Of a stretch of DNA of 38,094 nt, positions 15,896-22,983 are shown piece after piece. The stretch is from Candidatus Aadella gelida (lineage in GTDB: Bacteria; Omnitrophota; Gorgyraeia; Tantalellales; Tantalellaceae): contig JAVCDB010000075.1 in NCBI GenBank assembly GCA_030765205.1, positions 1-38,094 on the forward strand, given 5' to 3'. Numbering within the stretch: position 1 is the first letter of the stretch; each line of letters begins with the position of its first letter. A program made the translations under genes and the position numbers. Below the pieces are notes generated by a model. That model saw nothing but the letters and a program-made list of their open reading frames with translations, was not told where the DNA came from and ran no database searches.

Positions 15896-16586
15896 TATTA
15901 AAACAAGTGAACTTAAACCTAACGAGTATAACCCCAATGTGGTATCAGAGGATATTATGGCCAAATTAAGGGCAGAAATCGCCCGGAAAGGCCTCTGTGT
16001 GCCAATAGTTGTGAGAAGTAGGGACAATGCCTATGAAATCGTTGATGGAGAGCACCGGTGGCGAATTTGCCAGGAATTGGGGTGGGGGGAGGTTCCCTGC
16101 GTTATACAAGATTATGACGATAATGAAGCCAGAATAAAGACACTTCAGCTAAATTATATGAAAGGGTCGGTGATCCCTATAAAACTGGCAAATCTTATAC
16201 ATGACCTTAACCGGGAAATAAAAATAGAGGAGCTTGAAAAAATGCTCCCATATGAAAAGATTGAGATAAAAGATAGCCTCGAACTATTAAAACTATCGGA
16301 AAACTTTGAAAACGGGGTTAAGGTGAATACGGAAGACGAGGAAGAACCAAGGGTTGTCTGGACAGTAGTTTTAAGAAAAGAAGAAGCTGAAACAGTGGAT
16401 ACAGCCATAGAAGAAATAAAGAAGCATTTGCCCCAGGAAGTGAAAAATTCAAAAGCGTTAGCGCTTGAGATGTTATGCAGGTATTTTCTTTTAGATAAAG
16501 GAGTTAAGGGATATGAGATGGTTGATAAGGAAAATATTCTTGATAAGAATTTTATGGTTTCGGATATAGGGGGTAAGGATGTATGA
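15882..16586 (+). CDS. ParB/Spo0J N-terminal-domain protein (phage-type)
   Basis: This 234-aa protein has an N-terminal ParB/sulfiredoxin-fold domain: LKPNEYNPN near the start, then the nucleotide-binding motif DGEHRWR (55-61) after an arginine-rich loop. It lacks the large DNA-binding and dimer domains of chromosomal ParB, and no ParA is present, so a partition role is unlikely. Such short ParB-like proteins are common directly upstream of terminase genes in phages, where they may be CTP/ATP switches, DNA-binding proteins or nucleases. It overlaps the methylase by 14 bp and the small terminase by 8 bp. Confidence 0.85.
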   Translation: MDVINIKTSELKPNEYNPNVVSEDIMAKLRAEIARKGLCVPIVVRSRDNAYEIVDGEHRWRICQELGWGEVPCVIQDYDDNEARIKTLQLNYMKGSVIPIKLANLIHDLNREIKIEELEKMLPYEKIEIKDSLELLKLSENFENGVKVNTEDEEEPRVVWTVVLRKEEAETVDTAIEEIKKHLPQEVKNSKALALEMLCRYFLLDKGVKGYEMVDKENILDKNFMVSDIGGKDV

Positions 16587-17061
16587 GCCTATAAAAGACG
16601 CAACAAAAGAACTATATATTAAGATATGGGTGCATTACTCTGTTGGACATTTAAGCCAACAGCAGTTAGCGGAACTATTTGATTGTGGAGAGAATACTAT
16701 TCGTAACGCGGTCAAATGGTGTGCGGATAACCGAATACAGTTTGACACGCCTATTCTTGTAGAAGCGGCGAAAGAATCGCTCGAAACAAGATTAAGGGAA
16801 CTTAAAACTGATCTTGTAAACATAAAAGAGATGCATCCGGTGAACTGGAACGCTGTAATAGGCGTGCATAAGATTATAAAAGAGAATGAAGAACTTCTGT
16901 GGAAACTTCAATCTGTCATACAGGATAAAAATATAGTCAATATAAATGCTATACAAATTACACAGGTAGCAAAAGCAAGAGAGGAAATAGAGGAGAACCT
17001 AACGAATGAACAAAGAAACAGCCTCGTTGCCAGAATTAGAGAAACTGTTAACGGGTGGTGA
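16579..17061 (+). CDS. terS: Probable small terminase subunit (HTH DNA-recognition protein)
   Basis: This 160-aa protein has an N-terminal helix-turn-helix (about residues 20-50, LSQQQLAELFDCGENTIRNAVKW) and a helical, probably oligomerising remainder. Size, domain plan and position immediately upstream of a large terminase fit a TerS, which recognises the pac or cos site and loads TerL. The sequence is not a strong match that I can name, so the call depends on context. The gene overlaps terL by 56 bp, an unusually long overlap in a different frame. Confidence 0.65.
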   Translation: MYEPIKDATKELYIKIWVHYSVGHLSQQQLAELFDCGENTIRNAVKWCADNRIQFDTPILVEAAKESLETRLRELKTDLVNIKEMHPVNWNAVIGVHKIIKENEELLWKLQSVIQDKNIVNINAIQITQVAKAREEIEENLTNEQRNSLVARIRETVNGW

Positions 17062-18559
17062 GACGACAAAGAAAGATCTGGATGATTTAGCCTGGTTTAT
17101 AGAACATCACGAATATGAGCATAGGGTTGTTGATGTTAGGACATTTATTGATAGTCCGGAATATTTAAACGCGGAAAAAGAATGTTGGTCTTCAATAAAA
17201 GACGACCTGGAAGAACTATTTGCAGGAGATTATACAGAAGCCGTGTTTTGTGAAGGGATCGGTGCGGGTAAGAGTTTCAAGTCCTCAATCATAATGGCGT
17301 ATCTTGTATATAAGACCTTGTGCCTTAGAAATCCCCAAGACGTTTTAGGCCTGGCAAAGGATAGCCAGATATGTTTCATTAATATGTCTGTAAGGGCGGA
17401 CCAGAGCAAACGTGTAGTATTTAATGAGATAAAAGGGCGTATAGATAACAGTCCCTGGTTCAGGACAAAATATCCGCCGGACTCAAACATAAAGTCAGAG
17501 CTTCGTTTTCCAAAGGGAGTTACAGTATTTCCTGGTAATTCCAGGGAGACTTTTCCATTAGGGCTTAATATCCTTGGCGGGGTAATGGATGAGGCGGCCT
17601 GGTACACAGAGACCAAAGACCACGATGTCGCAGAGGAAATTTTTAATGCCTTGCATAATCGTATCAAGAACAGATTTGGGGATAGGGGACTTCTCGTCAT
17701 AATAAGTTCACCGCGTTATGTAGATGACTTTATTGAGAAGAAGATGAGTGAAGCGGATACCAATCCCATGATATTCGCGAGAAGAAAGATGCTCTGGGAC
17801 TCAAAGCCCGCCTCATGTTTCAGCGGGGAATGGATAGATCTTGATGAATATAGAATACCTAAAGATTTTGAAATAGAAGCCAAAAGAAACCCAGAAGTAT
17901 TTAAACGAGATTATATGGCTATACCGTCTCTAGCATTAGAGCCGTTCTTCAAGCAATTTAGCTTGATAGAGAAATGCATAACAGAGGAAATTAAACATCC
18001 GATAGATGAGAACGGTAACTTTTATGACTGGTTTAAGGGCAAGAGACACACGTCTTACCATATTCATGTAGACTTGTCGCTAAAAAGGGACGCTACGGGG
18101 GTGGCTATGGCTCATAATGAAGAAGATATGTTAGTTGTGGATTTAATGCTTCAAATAAAGCCTCCGCTTGGAGGAGAGATACGTTTTGCCGATATAAGGA
18201 ATATGATAATAGAAATAAAAAACAGAGGATTCAGATTGAGGAAAGTTACTTATGACGGCTGGCAATCCGTAGATAGTATTCAGATTTTAAGAGAAAACCA
18301 TATATATTCTGAAACGTTGAGCGTTGATAGAGATACTTGTGCCTATGATACCCTCAAAGAAAAAATATATGAAGAAAAAATAAAGTATTATAGATACGAA
18401 CCCTTCCTTAAAGAGGTAAGACGGTTAGAACTAAAGGAGGGGAAGAAAGTCGACCATCCGCCAGTAACCGGTTCAAAAGATGTTACTGATGCCGTGGCCG
18501 GAGCAGTCCTTATGGCTGCCAAAGCTGTGGGAAGAAAGGCTACTGTGTCATTTTTTTAG
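17006..18559 (+). CDS. terL: Phage-type large terminase subunit (packaging ATPase-nuclease)
   Basis: This 517-aa protein has the two TerL modules. The ATPase has Walker A GIGAGKS (84-90) and Walker B GGVMDEAAWY with D195-E196. An RNase H-fold nuclease follows with likely metal ligands D356 (HVDLSLKRDATG), D417 (TYDGWQS) and D495 (KDVTDAVAG). TerL pumps DNA into an empty capsid through a portal and cuts concatemers. All motifs are present, so it looks functional. Yet no portal or capsid gene follows, and transcription runs into a gap and then a recombinase. It may package this element into the capsid of another phage, or be a remnant. AGGAG at 16990-16994 supports the start inside terS. Confidence 0.85.
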   Translation: MNKETASLPELEKLLTGGETTKKDLDDLAWFIEHHEYEHRVVDVRTFIDSPEYLNAEKECWSSIKDDLEELFAGDYTEAVFCEGIGAGKSFKSSIIMAYLVYKTLCLRNPQDVLGLAKDSQICFINMSVRADQSKRVVFNEIKGRIDNSPWFRTKYPPDSNIKSELRFPKGVTVFPGNSRETFPLGLNILGGVMDEAAWYTETKDHDVAEEIFNALHNRIKNRFGDRGLLVIISSPRYVDDFIEKKMSEADTNPMIFARRKMLWDSKPASCFSGEWIDLDEYRIPKDFEIEAKRNPEVFKRDYMAIPSLALEPFFKQFSLIEKCITEEIKHPIDENGNFYDWFKGKRHTSYHIHVDLSLKRDATGVAMAHNEEDMLVVDLMLQIKPPLGGEIRFADIRNMIIEIKNRGFRLRKVTYDGWQSVDSIQILRENHIYSETLSVDRDTCAYDTLKEKIYEEKIKYYRYEPFLKEVRRLELKEGKKVDHPPVTGSKDVTDAVAGAVLMAAKAVGRKATVSFF

Positions 18560-18793
18560 ATTTATTTATTTGCAATTAAACATACACCCCGGGTTCTCCT
18601 AATCACACAATATCGCCAAATCCAGATCACATAACCTTATACACTATAAAGACTTAAACCCCTTAAAATCAGGCCTTTCCCTGGGTGTTTCGTATATCCA
18701 ATATATTCAATTAAACACGTTATTTAATCACAAATAACTTGCTTTATGCCCGATCTCATGGCAATGATTGAAGTAACGAAGGGAGGACGCCAT
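18560..18793. other. Intergenic gap after terL; no clear feature
   Basis: About 230 bases without a convincing ORF, terminator or consensus promoter. ACACCC near 18585 and GGGTGT near 18682 form a widely spaced inverted pair, too weak to interpret. Only the final part, with GGAGG before the ATG at 18794, has an evident role as a ribosome binding site. Confidence 0.4.
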
Positions 18794-19699
18794 ATGAAAC
18801 GTGAAATTAGCGACTTTTTAGCCTATATTGGTACAGAACGGGGCTTATCCCCGAAGACGGTATCTGCATATGCCTATGATCTATCGAAATTCGGTGAATT
18901 CGCAGATAACGAGCTCGGGACTGGCGGGGATATTGGGGATATCGATCAGTATGTAGTAAAGGCATATATGCGGTTTCTAGCGGACAAAGGGTATCGAAAA
19001 CCCAACTCCAGTGTTGCTCGGGGCAGAAAACTGGCTACACTAAAAGCGTTCTTTAAGTTTCTTATGGGCGAAAAACGGATAAAGGTAAATCCTGTGAGTG
19101 AGATAAAGATGCCTAAAGTCCAGAATAAAGAGCCTTCTTACCTTACGGAACAAGAATACAAGAGACTATTGCGGACCATAAAGAAGACGGCAACCGGATA
19201 TTTCAGGGAAAGAGATATGGCGATTGTATCGATGTTGCTTGGAATGGGGTTAAGGTTAAGCGAATTAGTAGAGCTTGATGTGGGATGTGTTAATTTTGAT
19301 GATGGGACGGTGATAGTGACAAGAAAAGGGAACCACGAACGGGTACTACCGGCAAACGATGATGTTATGATAGCTATTAAACGCTACCTAAAAAGAAGGA
19401 AAGATGTAAATGCGACTTCACCACTCTTTTTAAGTAAGCGGAATAGCCGAATAGCCAACGCTTCTGTCTGGTACCTGGTGAAGAAATATATGAAACAGAC
19501 CCGGATAGAGAAAGATAAACTCTCGCCACATACTTTGAGGCATACATTCGCGACTATTCTTTTAAAACAGGGTGAGAATATACTTACCATAAAGGAGCTC
19601 TTATCGCATCGTAATCTGCGTACCACGGAGCGATATTTACATATAGACAACAAAGATCTTAAAGAGGCTGTTGGTAAGATCGATTTAAGGGTAAGATGA
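18794..19699 (+). CDS. Tyrosine recombinase of the XerC/XerD type
   Basis: This 301-aa protein has an N-terminal SAM-like core-binding domain (about 1-95) and a C-terminal catalytic domain with every active-site residue: R154 (GLRLSEL), K178 (TRKGNHE), H246 and R249 (HTLRHTF), H272 (LSHRNL) and Y281 (ERYLHI). It would carry out site-specific recombination, for example dimer resolution or cassette movement. It is much more Xer-like than the element's own integrase at 28308. I chose the ATG at 18794, behind GGAGG, over an upstream ATG at 18746. A decayed copy of its C-terminal 54 residues lies ~1 kb downstream (20703-20867). Confidence 0.9.
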   Translation: MKREISDFLAYIGTERGLSPKTVSAYAYDLSKFGEFADNELGTGGDIGDIDQYVVKAYMRFLADKGYRKPNSSVARGRKLATLKAFFKFLMGEKRIKVNPVSEIKMPKVQNKEPSYLTEQEYKRLLRTIKKTATGYFRERDMAIVSMLLGMGLRLSELVELDVGCVNFDDGTVIVTRKGNHERVLPANDDVMIAIKRYLKRRKDVNATSPLFLSKRNSRIANASVWYLVKKYMKQTRIEKDKLSPHTLRHTFATILLKQGENILTIKELLSHRNLRTTERYLHIDNKDLKEAVGKIDLRVR

Positions 19700-19799
19700 T
19701 TGGAGGGGCTGCAAGAGAAAGCTGAAAAAGATATGATATTGATCCGGAAGGGATTATGAAAGAAGACAGCTAAATTTTTCAAGGAAGAAAAGGAAAAGT

Positions 19800-20354
19800 A
19801 TGAAAAATATGAATAACGTAAAAAAAGAATTATCAGATAGGGTATATAAAAAAACCGAAGAAGTATCGGACTATATGCGGGGATACAGAAAGACTTTTTT
19901 GCCGGTGCTTCTCGCCGTTCTGATAGCAACTAATGTATATGCTTCAAGTGTTGAAGTTAAGCTCGTTTCTACGGAGACGAGGGGAGAAAAGGCAAGTCCA
20001 GAACTGATAAAAGAAATAAAAGCACAAAAACTTGCTGATGCAGATAAGTTCACTCAAATAAAGGAAAAGGGAGAGAAGTTTCGAGATGAGTACGGCCGAT
20101 TGGTGTATGAAACACCAGACGGAGTAAGGCATAGTTTTCAAGGGGATACAGGTGAGACAACAACAGCAGAAGACTACATTGAGACAAGCGGAAAAGGATA
20201 TGATGCGATGATAGATGCATATGAAAATCCTAAAGTAATAGGAGTTGTTGATGACTGGTCAGCAATAACAAGAACTCAGAAAGAACACGAAGAGGCTGTC
20301 GAAATTATAAAGGCAATGCAGGAAAAGAGGAGAAAACAATGGGAAAAGGAATAA
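19800..20354 (+). CDS. Hypothetical secreted or membrane-anchored protein
   Basis: This 184-aa protein starts with ~30 charged residues, then one hydrophobic segment (32-48, FLPVLLAVLIATNVYAS), and then a charged, Glu/Lys-rich tail that should lie outside the cytoplasm. It could be a signal anchor, or be cleaved after VYA at about residue 48. I recognise no domain. It lies with the next small membrane protein between an intact recombinase and a degenerate copy of that recombinase's end, so the pair may be an inserted cassette. Confidence 0.6.
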   Translation: MKNMNNVKKELSDRVYKKTEEVSDYMRGYRKTFLPVLLAVLIATNVYASSVEVKLVSTETRGEKASPELIKEIKAQKLADADKFTQIKEKGEKFRDEYGRLVYETPDGVRHSFQGDTGETTTAEDYIETSGKGYDAMIDAYENPKVIGVVDDWSAITRTQKEHEEAVEIIKAMQEKRRKQWEKE

Positions 20355-20388
20355 ATGTTATAATAGATAAATCGGGAGGTAAATAAAA

Positions 20389-20703
20389 ATGGATAATCAA
20401 AAAAATAAAAAAGACGAAAAAAAGCCATTGTTGGATAAGTTGTATGAGAAAGCAAAAGACGACCCTATCTTAATTCCGTTGACGTGGAGGATTTGGATAG
20501 CGATAGCAATCGGGCTGTATGCGTTCGTAGGACTTGTGCTTTTCCCTATACATACTTGCTTGACGGTTGATCAGAAGGTATTCCCAGAAGACGTGGCGTT
20601 CATTGGAGTAGGTTTTCTGGTAAGTGGGATATTGTTTTTCGCAAGTTACAGAGCCATCAAGAAAGAGAGAGGTAAAAATTGGTTGAGGTGGTTTAAGCGA
20701 TAG
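20389..20703 (+). CDS. Hypothetical two-helix membrane protein
   Basis: This 104-aa protein has a charged N-terminus, two predicted membrane helices (about 35-53 and 69-86) and a basic C-terminus. It belongs to no family I can name. It follows the previous gene by 34 bases, with GGGAGG upstream of the ATG, so both are probably co-transcribed. Its stop codon coincides with the start of a recombinase remnant. Confidence 0.6.
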   Translation: MDNQKNKKDEKKPLLDKLYEKAKDDPILIPLTWRIWIAIAIGLYAFVGLVLFPIHTCLTVDQKVFPEDVAFIGVGFLVSGILFFASYRAIKKERGKNWLRWFKR

Positions 20704-20867
20704 TGAGGCACACGTTTGCTACTACACTTTTAACTCAAGCCGAGAACATGCCTATCATAAGAGAATTATTCTCACACCGGAATATCTGAACAACCGAACG
20801 CTATCTCTATATAAATAATGAAGATTTGAAGATAGCTGCTGGAAAGACCGATTTATCATCAAAATAA
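20703..20867 (+). pseudogene. Remnant of a tyrosine recombinase C-terminus
   Basis: Read in frame from 20703, this gives RHTFATTLL, then ELFSHRNI, a stop codon, TTERYLYINNEDLK, and a final stop. That is the last ~54 residues of a XerC/D-like recombinase, containing the box II His/Arg region and the Tyr. It aligns end to end with 19538-19699 of the intact recombinase at perhaps two-thirds DNA identity. There is one internal stop (TGA in place of the Arg after HRN-I) and no start, so it is non-functional. Confidence 0.8.
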
Positions 20868-20886
20868 GAGGATAAATATTTCAGAA

Positions 20887-20915
20887 TTGTTAAATAATAC
20901 TGTAAGGGGTATAAT
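20887..20915 (+). promoter_or_regulatory. Promoter of the metallopeptidase gene
   Basis: TTGTTA (20887-20892) and TATAAT (20910-20915) with an exact 17-bp spacer form a near-consensus housekeeping promoter. Transcription should start near 20922, giving a leader of ~68 bases before the ATG at 20990. Confidence 0.65.
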
Positions 20916-20989
20916 ACTTGCAAATTATCACGTTTATTATTATCGATGACCGTTTTTGTGCTTGGTATTTGTGATGTGAAAGGAAGTGA

Positions 20990-21418
20990 ATGAATAAGAA
21001 ATACAATCGACAGGACATTCATTATTTACTTGCGGGTATATACGAACTTGATGATAGTCAGTTAGGCTGGCTAATGAAATCTTTGGCAATCTTAGATGAT
21101 CAAATGATTGATAAAGTAACGCGTGAAGTATATTTTGTGGCGTCCAACCATACGCTATGGGCATTTTATATGAGAAAAAACGCTTTTCATTTAAAACAAA
21201 AAAGAGCTATTATTTTCTTTTCAGAACAGTTATTCGAAAGAAAAGAAGAAGAAATTATTCATACAATTTTACATGAAATAGCCCATCATATTTTAAAACA
21301 TAAGTGTTTGTTGGATTTTTCAGATAGTGAAATGCATTTAGCTGAAAAACTGATGGAAGCTCAAGAAAAAGAAGCGGATGTATTAGTTCGTAAGTGGTTT
21401 AAAAATAGCAGGAGCTAG
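20990..21418 (+). CDS. Small zinc metallopeptidase-like protein (HExxH)
   Basis: This 142-aa protein has a zinc-protease helix, LHEIAHHIL, with H95-E96 and H99, followed by an EAQEKEADVLV segment whose acidic residues could supply the third ligand, as in ImmA/IrrE-type (M78) enzymes. In mobile elements such peptidases can cleave a repressor to trigger induction. No obvious partner repressor gene is adjacent, so this role is inferred. SprT-like or other minimal zincin families remain possible. It has its own strong promoter at 20887-20915. Confidence 0.7.
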   Translation: MNKKYNRQDIHYLLAGIYELDDSQLGWLMKSLAILDDQMIDKVTREVYFVASNHTLWAFYMRKNAFHLKQKRAIIFFSEQLFERKEEEIIHTILHEIAHHILKHKCLLDFSDSEMHLAEKLMEAQEKEADVLVRKWFKNSRS

Positions 21419-21494
21419 CAGAAAGATAAACTTATTTTAGGCAGCGCTCTGTTTTGAATGTTATGCATAAGTATGCTGAAAATGTGGAGAAGAA

Positions 21495-22568
21495 GTGGAT
21501 AATAAAGTTGAGAGAATATTAGCGGAGTATGATAGCAATAAGAAGCCTGGGAAAAGTTGTCAGAAAAGCATTGCTGTGAAGGAAAATCTTCTGTTCAAGG
21601 GTGAGCTTGAGAAGGTAAAAAGTTATCTGGGCAAGCCATTTTTCCGGGTTAAGAAATGCTCAAATAAAGTTTTGAGAGAATACGCTATTAATAATCCGCT
21701 GATGAAATGGGATTACCCTGAAAAAGAAGAAGTATTAAAGAGCGCGGGATATTCTGCAAAGAAATCGTTGAAGAATAAACAGCGGTTTAACAGAAAGCTG
21801 GCTGTCTATGAAACGGATTATCTCGAATGGAGGAGATTCTGCGAGAGATGGGATATTAAGCCAGCCTGGAATGGAGAGTTAAAAAAACTGGAAGAATATG
21901 TTAAAGATTCTGTTTTATTGGGAACGATGGAATACGGCACGGTTGGCAAAAAATCAGTATTTTTAGAATTGGACAGCTGGGCGAAACAGGATGACATAAA
22001 AAGACGGTGGAAGCAGATTGAAGCCTTGCAAAAAAGCATTCACACCGACCTCAATGAAGGCAAAGCTAAGATGAATCGGGATATTAGCTGGTATAAACTG
22101 AATAAAGAACTTGGCTGGAGTCTTAAAAGGATAGCGGAACTATGGTTGACATCTTATCCTGAGGAAGTAGATGTTCTTGTTTTAAGAAGGATGAAGAAGA
22201 ACGAAGATATAAATCTTATTCTGAAAGATTTATTAGATGAAACGGTAAGAGGTAAAAGTGATAGGAAAGAAGTTAAAGCTTTAGGAAATATGATAGACGA
22301 AGCGGAGAAACTCAAATTGCTTAAAGACGATATAACTTTGCTTGAGTGTGTAAAGTCCGGAAAGCTGTCAGAGAAGGTTAAGAAATATTTCTATGCGGAA
22401 AGGGAAGAATATATTTCCGGTATAAGAGGTAGAAAGAAGGCTAAGGGTGAGTCTCCTCTTAATGCTGCTATTCGCAAAGCAGTAAAAAGAGTAGAAAAAG
22501 ACATATTTGCTAAGAAAAAAAAGGAAAAAATAAAAGAAACACCATTCAAAATCACATATGTTAAGTAA
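21495..22568 (+). CDS. Hypothetical basic protein, 357 aa
   Basis: I recognise no family. The protein is soluble, lysine-rich and mostly helical, with many Trp residues in its first half (KWDYPEKEE, EWRRFCERWDIKPAW). A segment around residue 205 (WYKLNKELGWSLKRIAELW) resembles an HTH-like helical pair. The C-terminus is a very basic tail. It begins with GTG at 21495 behind GGAGAAG. It stands alone between the metallopeptidase and a terminator. DNA binding is plausible from charge, but not shown. Confidence 0.65.
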   Translation: MDNKVERILAEYDSNKKPGKSCQKSIAVKENLLFKGELEKVKSYLGKPFFRVKKCSNKVLREYAINNPLMKWDYPEKEEVLKSAGYSAKKSLKNKQRFNRKLAVYETDYLEWRRFCERWDIKPAWNGELKKLEEYVKDSVLLGTMEYGTVGKKSVFLELDSWAKQDDIKRRWKQIEALQKSIHTDLNEGKAKMNRDISWYKLNKELGWSLKRIAELWLTSYPEEVDVLVLRRMKKNEDINLILKDLLDETVRGKSDRKEVKALGNMIDEAEKLKLLKDDITLLECVKSGKLSEKVKKYFYAEREEYISGIRGRKKAKGESPLNAAIRKAVKRVEKDIFAKKKKEKIKETPFKITYVK

Positions 22569-22570
22569 TT

Positions 22571-22607
22571 CGGACAAATAATAGTATTTTCTGTGTCCGT
22601 ATATTTT
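22571..22607 (+). terminator. Terminator-like hairpin after the 357-aa protein gene
   Basis: CGGACA (22571-22576) pairs with TGTCCG (22594-22599), followed by a T-rich stretch (TATATTTTTA). The stem is short and the loop is 17 bases, so it is a weak terminator. A stronger one follows within 20 bases. Confidence 0.45.
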
Positions 22608-22614
22608 TATTCAA

Positions 22615-22660
22615 AAGAGCCTATGATGTTTATAAAAACGTTGTAGGTTCTTTTTTTTTT
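22615..22660 (+). terminator. Strong intrinsic terminator just before a SpoVG-like gene
   Basis: AGAGCCTATGATGTTT can pair with AACGTTGTAGGTTCT with several G-U pairs around a short A-rich loop, followed by ten T (22651-22660). The next gene's ribosome binding site begins only six bases later (AAGGAG at 22666-22671). Any promoter for that gene must be upstream of, or inside, this hairpin, so it may act as an attenuator or depend on antitermination. Confidence 0.65.
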
Positions 22661-22677
22661 AAATGAAGGAGAATGTG

Positions 22678-22959
22678 GTGACTGATTTAATAGTTTCTGA
22701 AGTATCTGTCGAACCTATCGTAAACAAGGCAGGGCATCTGGGGTTCGTCAGCTTTGTCATAAATAATAACTTTCGTATATGCAATGTAGCAATACATTCC
22801 AGCCCTTCATCGCCATTCGGCATTCGCTTGGTTTTTCCGCAGAAAGAATACAAGGGAGTCCGGTTAAATACGGTCTATCCCATCAATCAAACGACGTATC
22901 AAGTTGTTCTTGTTGCTGTTGCAGAGGCCTATGAGGAGCTAATGGAAAAAATTAGATAA
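22678..22959 (+). CDS. spoVG: SpoVG-like protein
   Basis: This ~93-aa protein matches the SpoVG fold pattern: an N-terminal strand region (VSEVSVEPI), a middle strand with ICNVAIH, FPQKEYKGVRLNTVYPIN as in the PSKR...AHPIN region of SpoVG, then a C-terminal helix with AVAEAYEELM. SpoVG proteins are small DNA/RNA-binding regulators, and copies are frequent in mobile elements near replication genes. Here it directly precedes the primase-helicase. AAGGAG at 22666-22671 fits the GTG at 22678 (or 22675) better than the ATG at 22663, which precedes that ribosome binding site. Confidence 0.75.
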   Translation: MTDLIVSEVSVEPIVNKAGHLGFVSFVINNNFRICNVAIHSSPSSPFGIRLVFPQKEYKGVRLNTVYPINQTTYQVVLVAVAEAYEELMEKIR

Positions 22960-22983
22960 ATTTTTTAAAAAAAGGAAAAAGTG

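Noticed and set aside
15882-16586. ParB-like gene as part of a plasmid partition system
   Set aside because: No ParA ATPase or parS-like inverted repeats nearby, and the protein has only the N-terminal ParB fold. Its place before terminase genes fits the phage type.
19384-19929. Minus-strand ORF of 181 aa across the end of the Xer-like recombinase
   Set aside because: It is Phe/Ser-rich low-complexity sequence, overlaps the conserved catalytic end of the recombinase and the next gene, and has no start signal.
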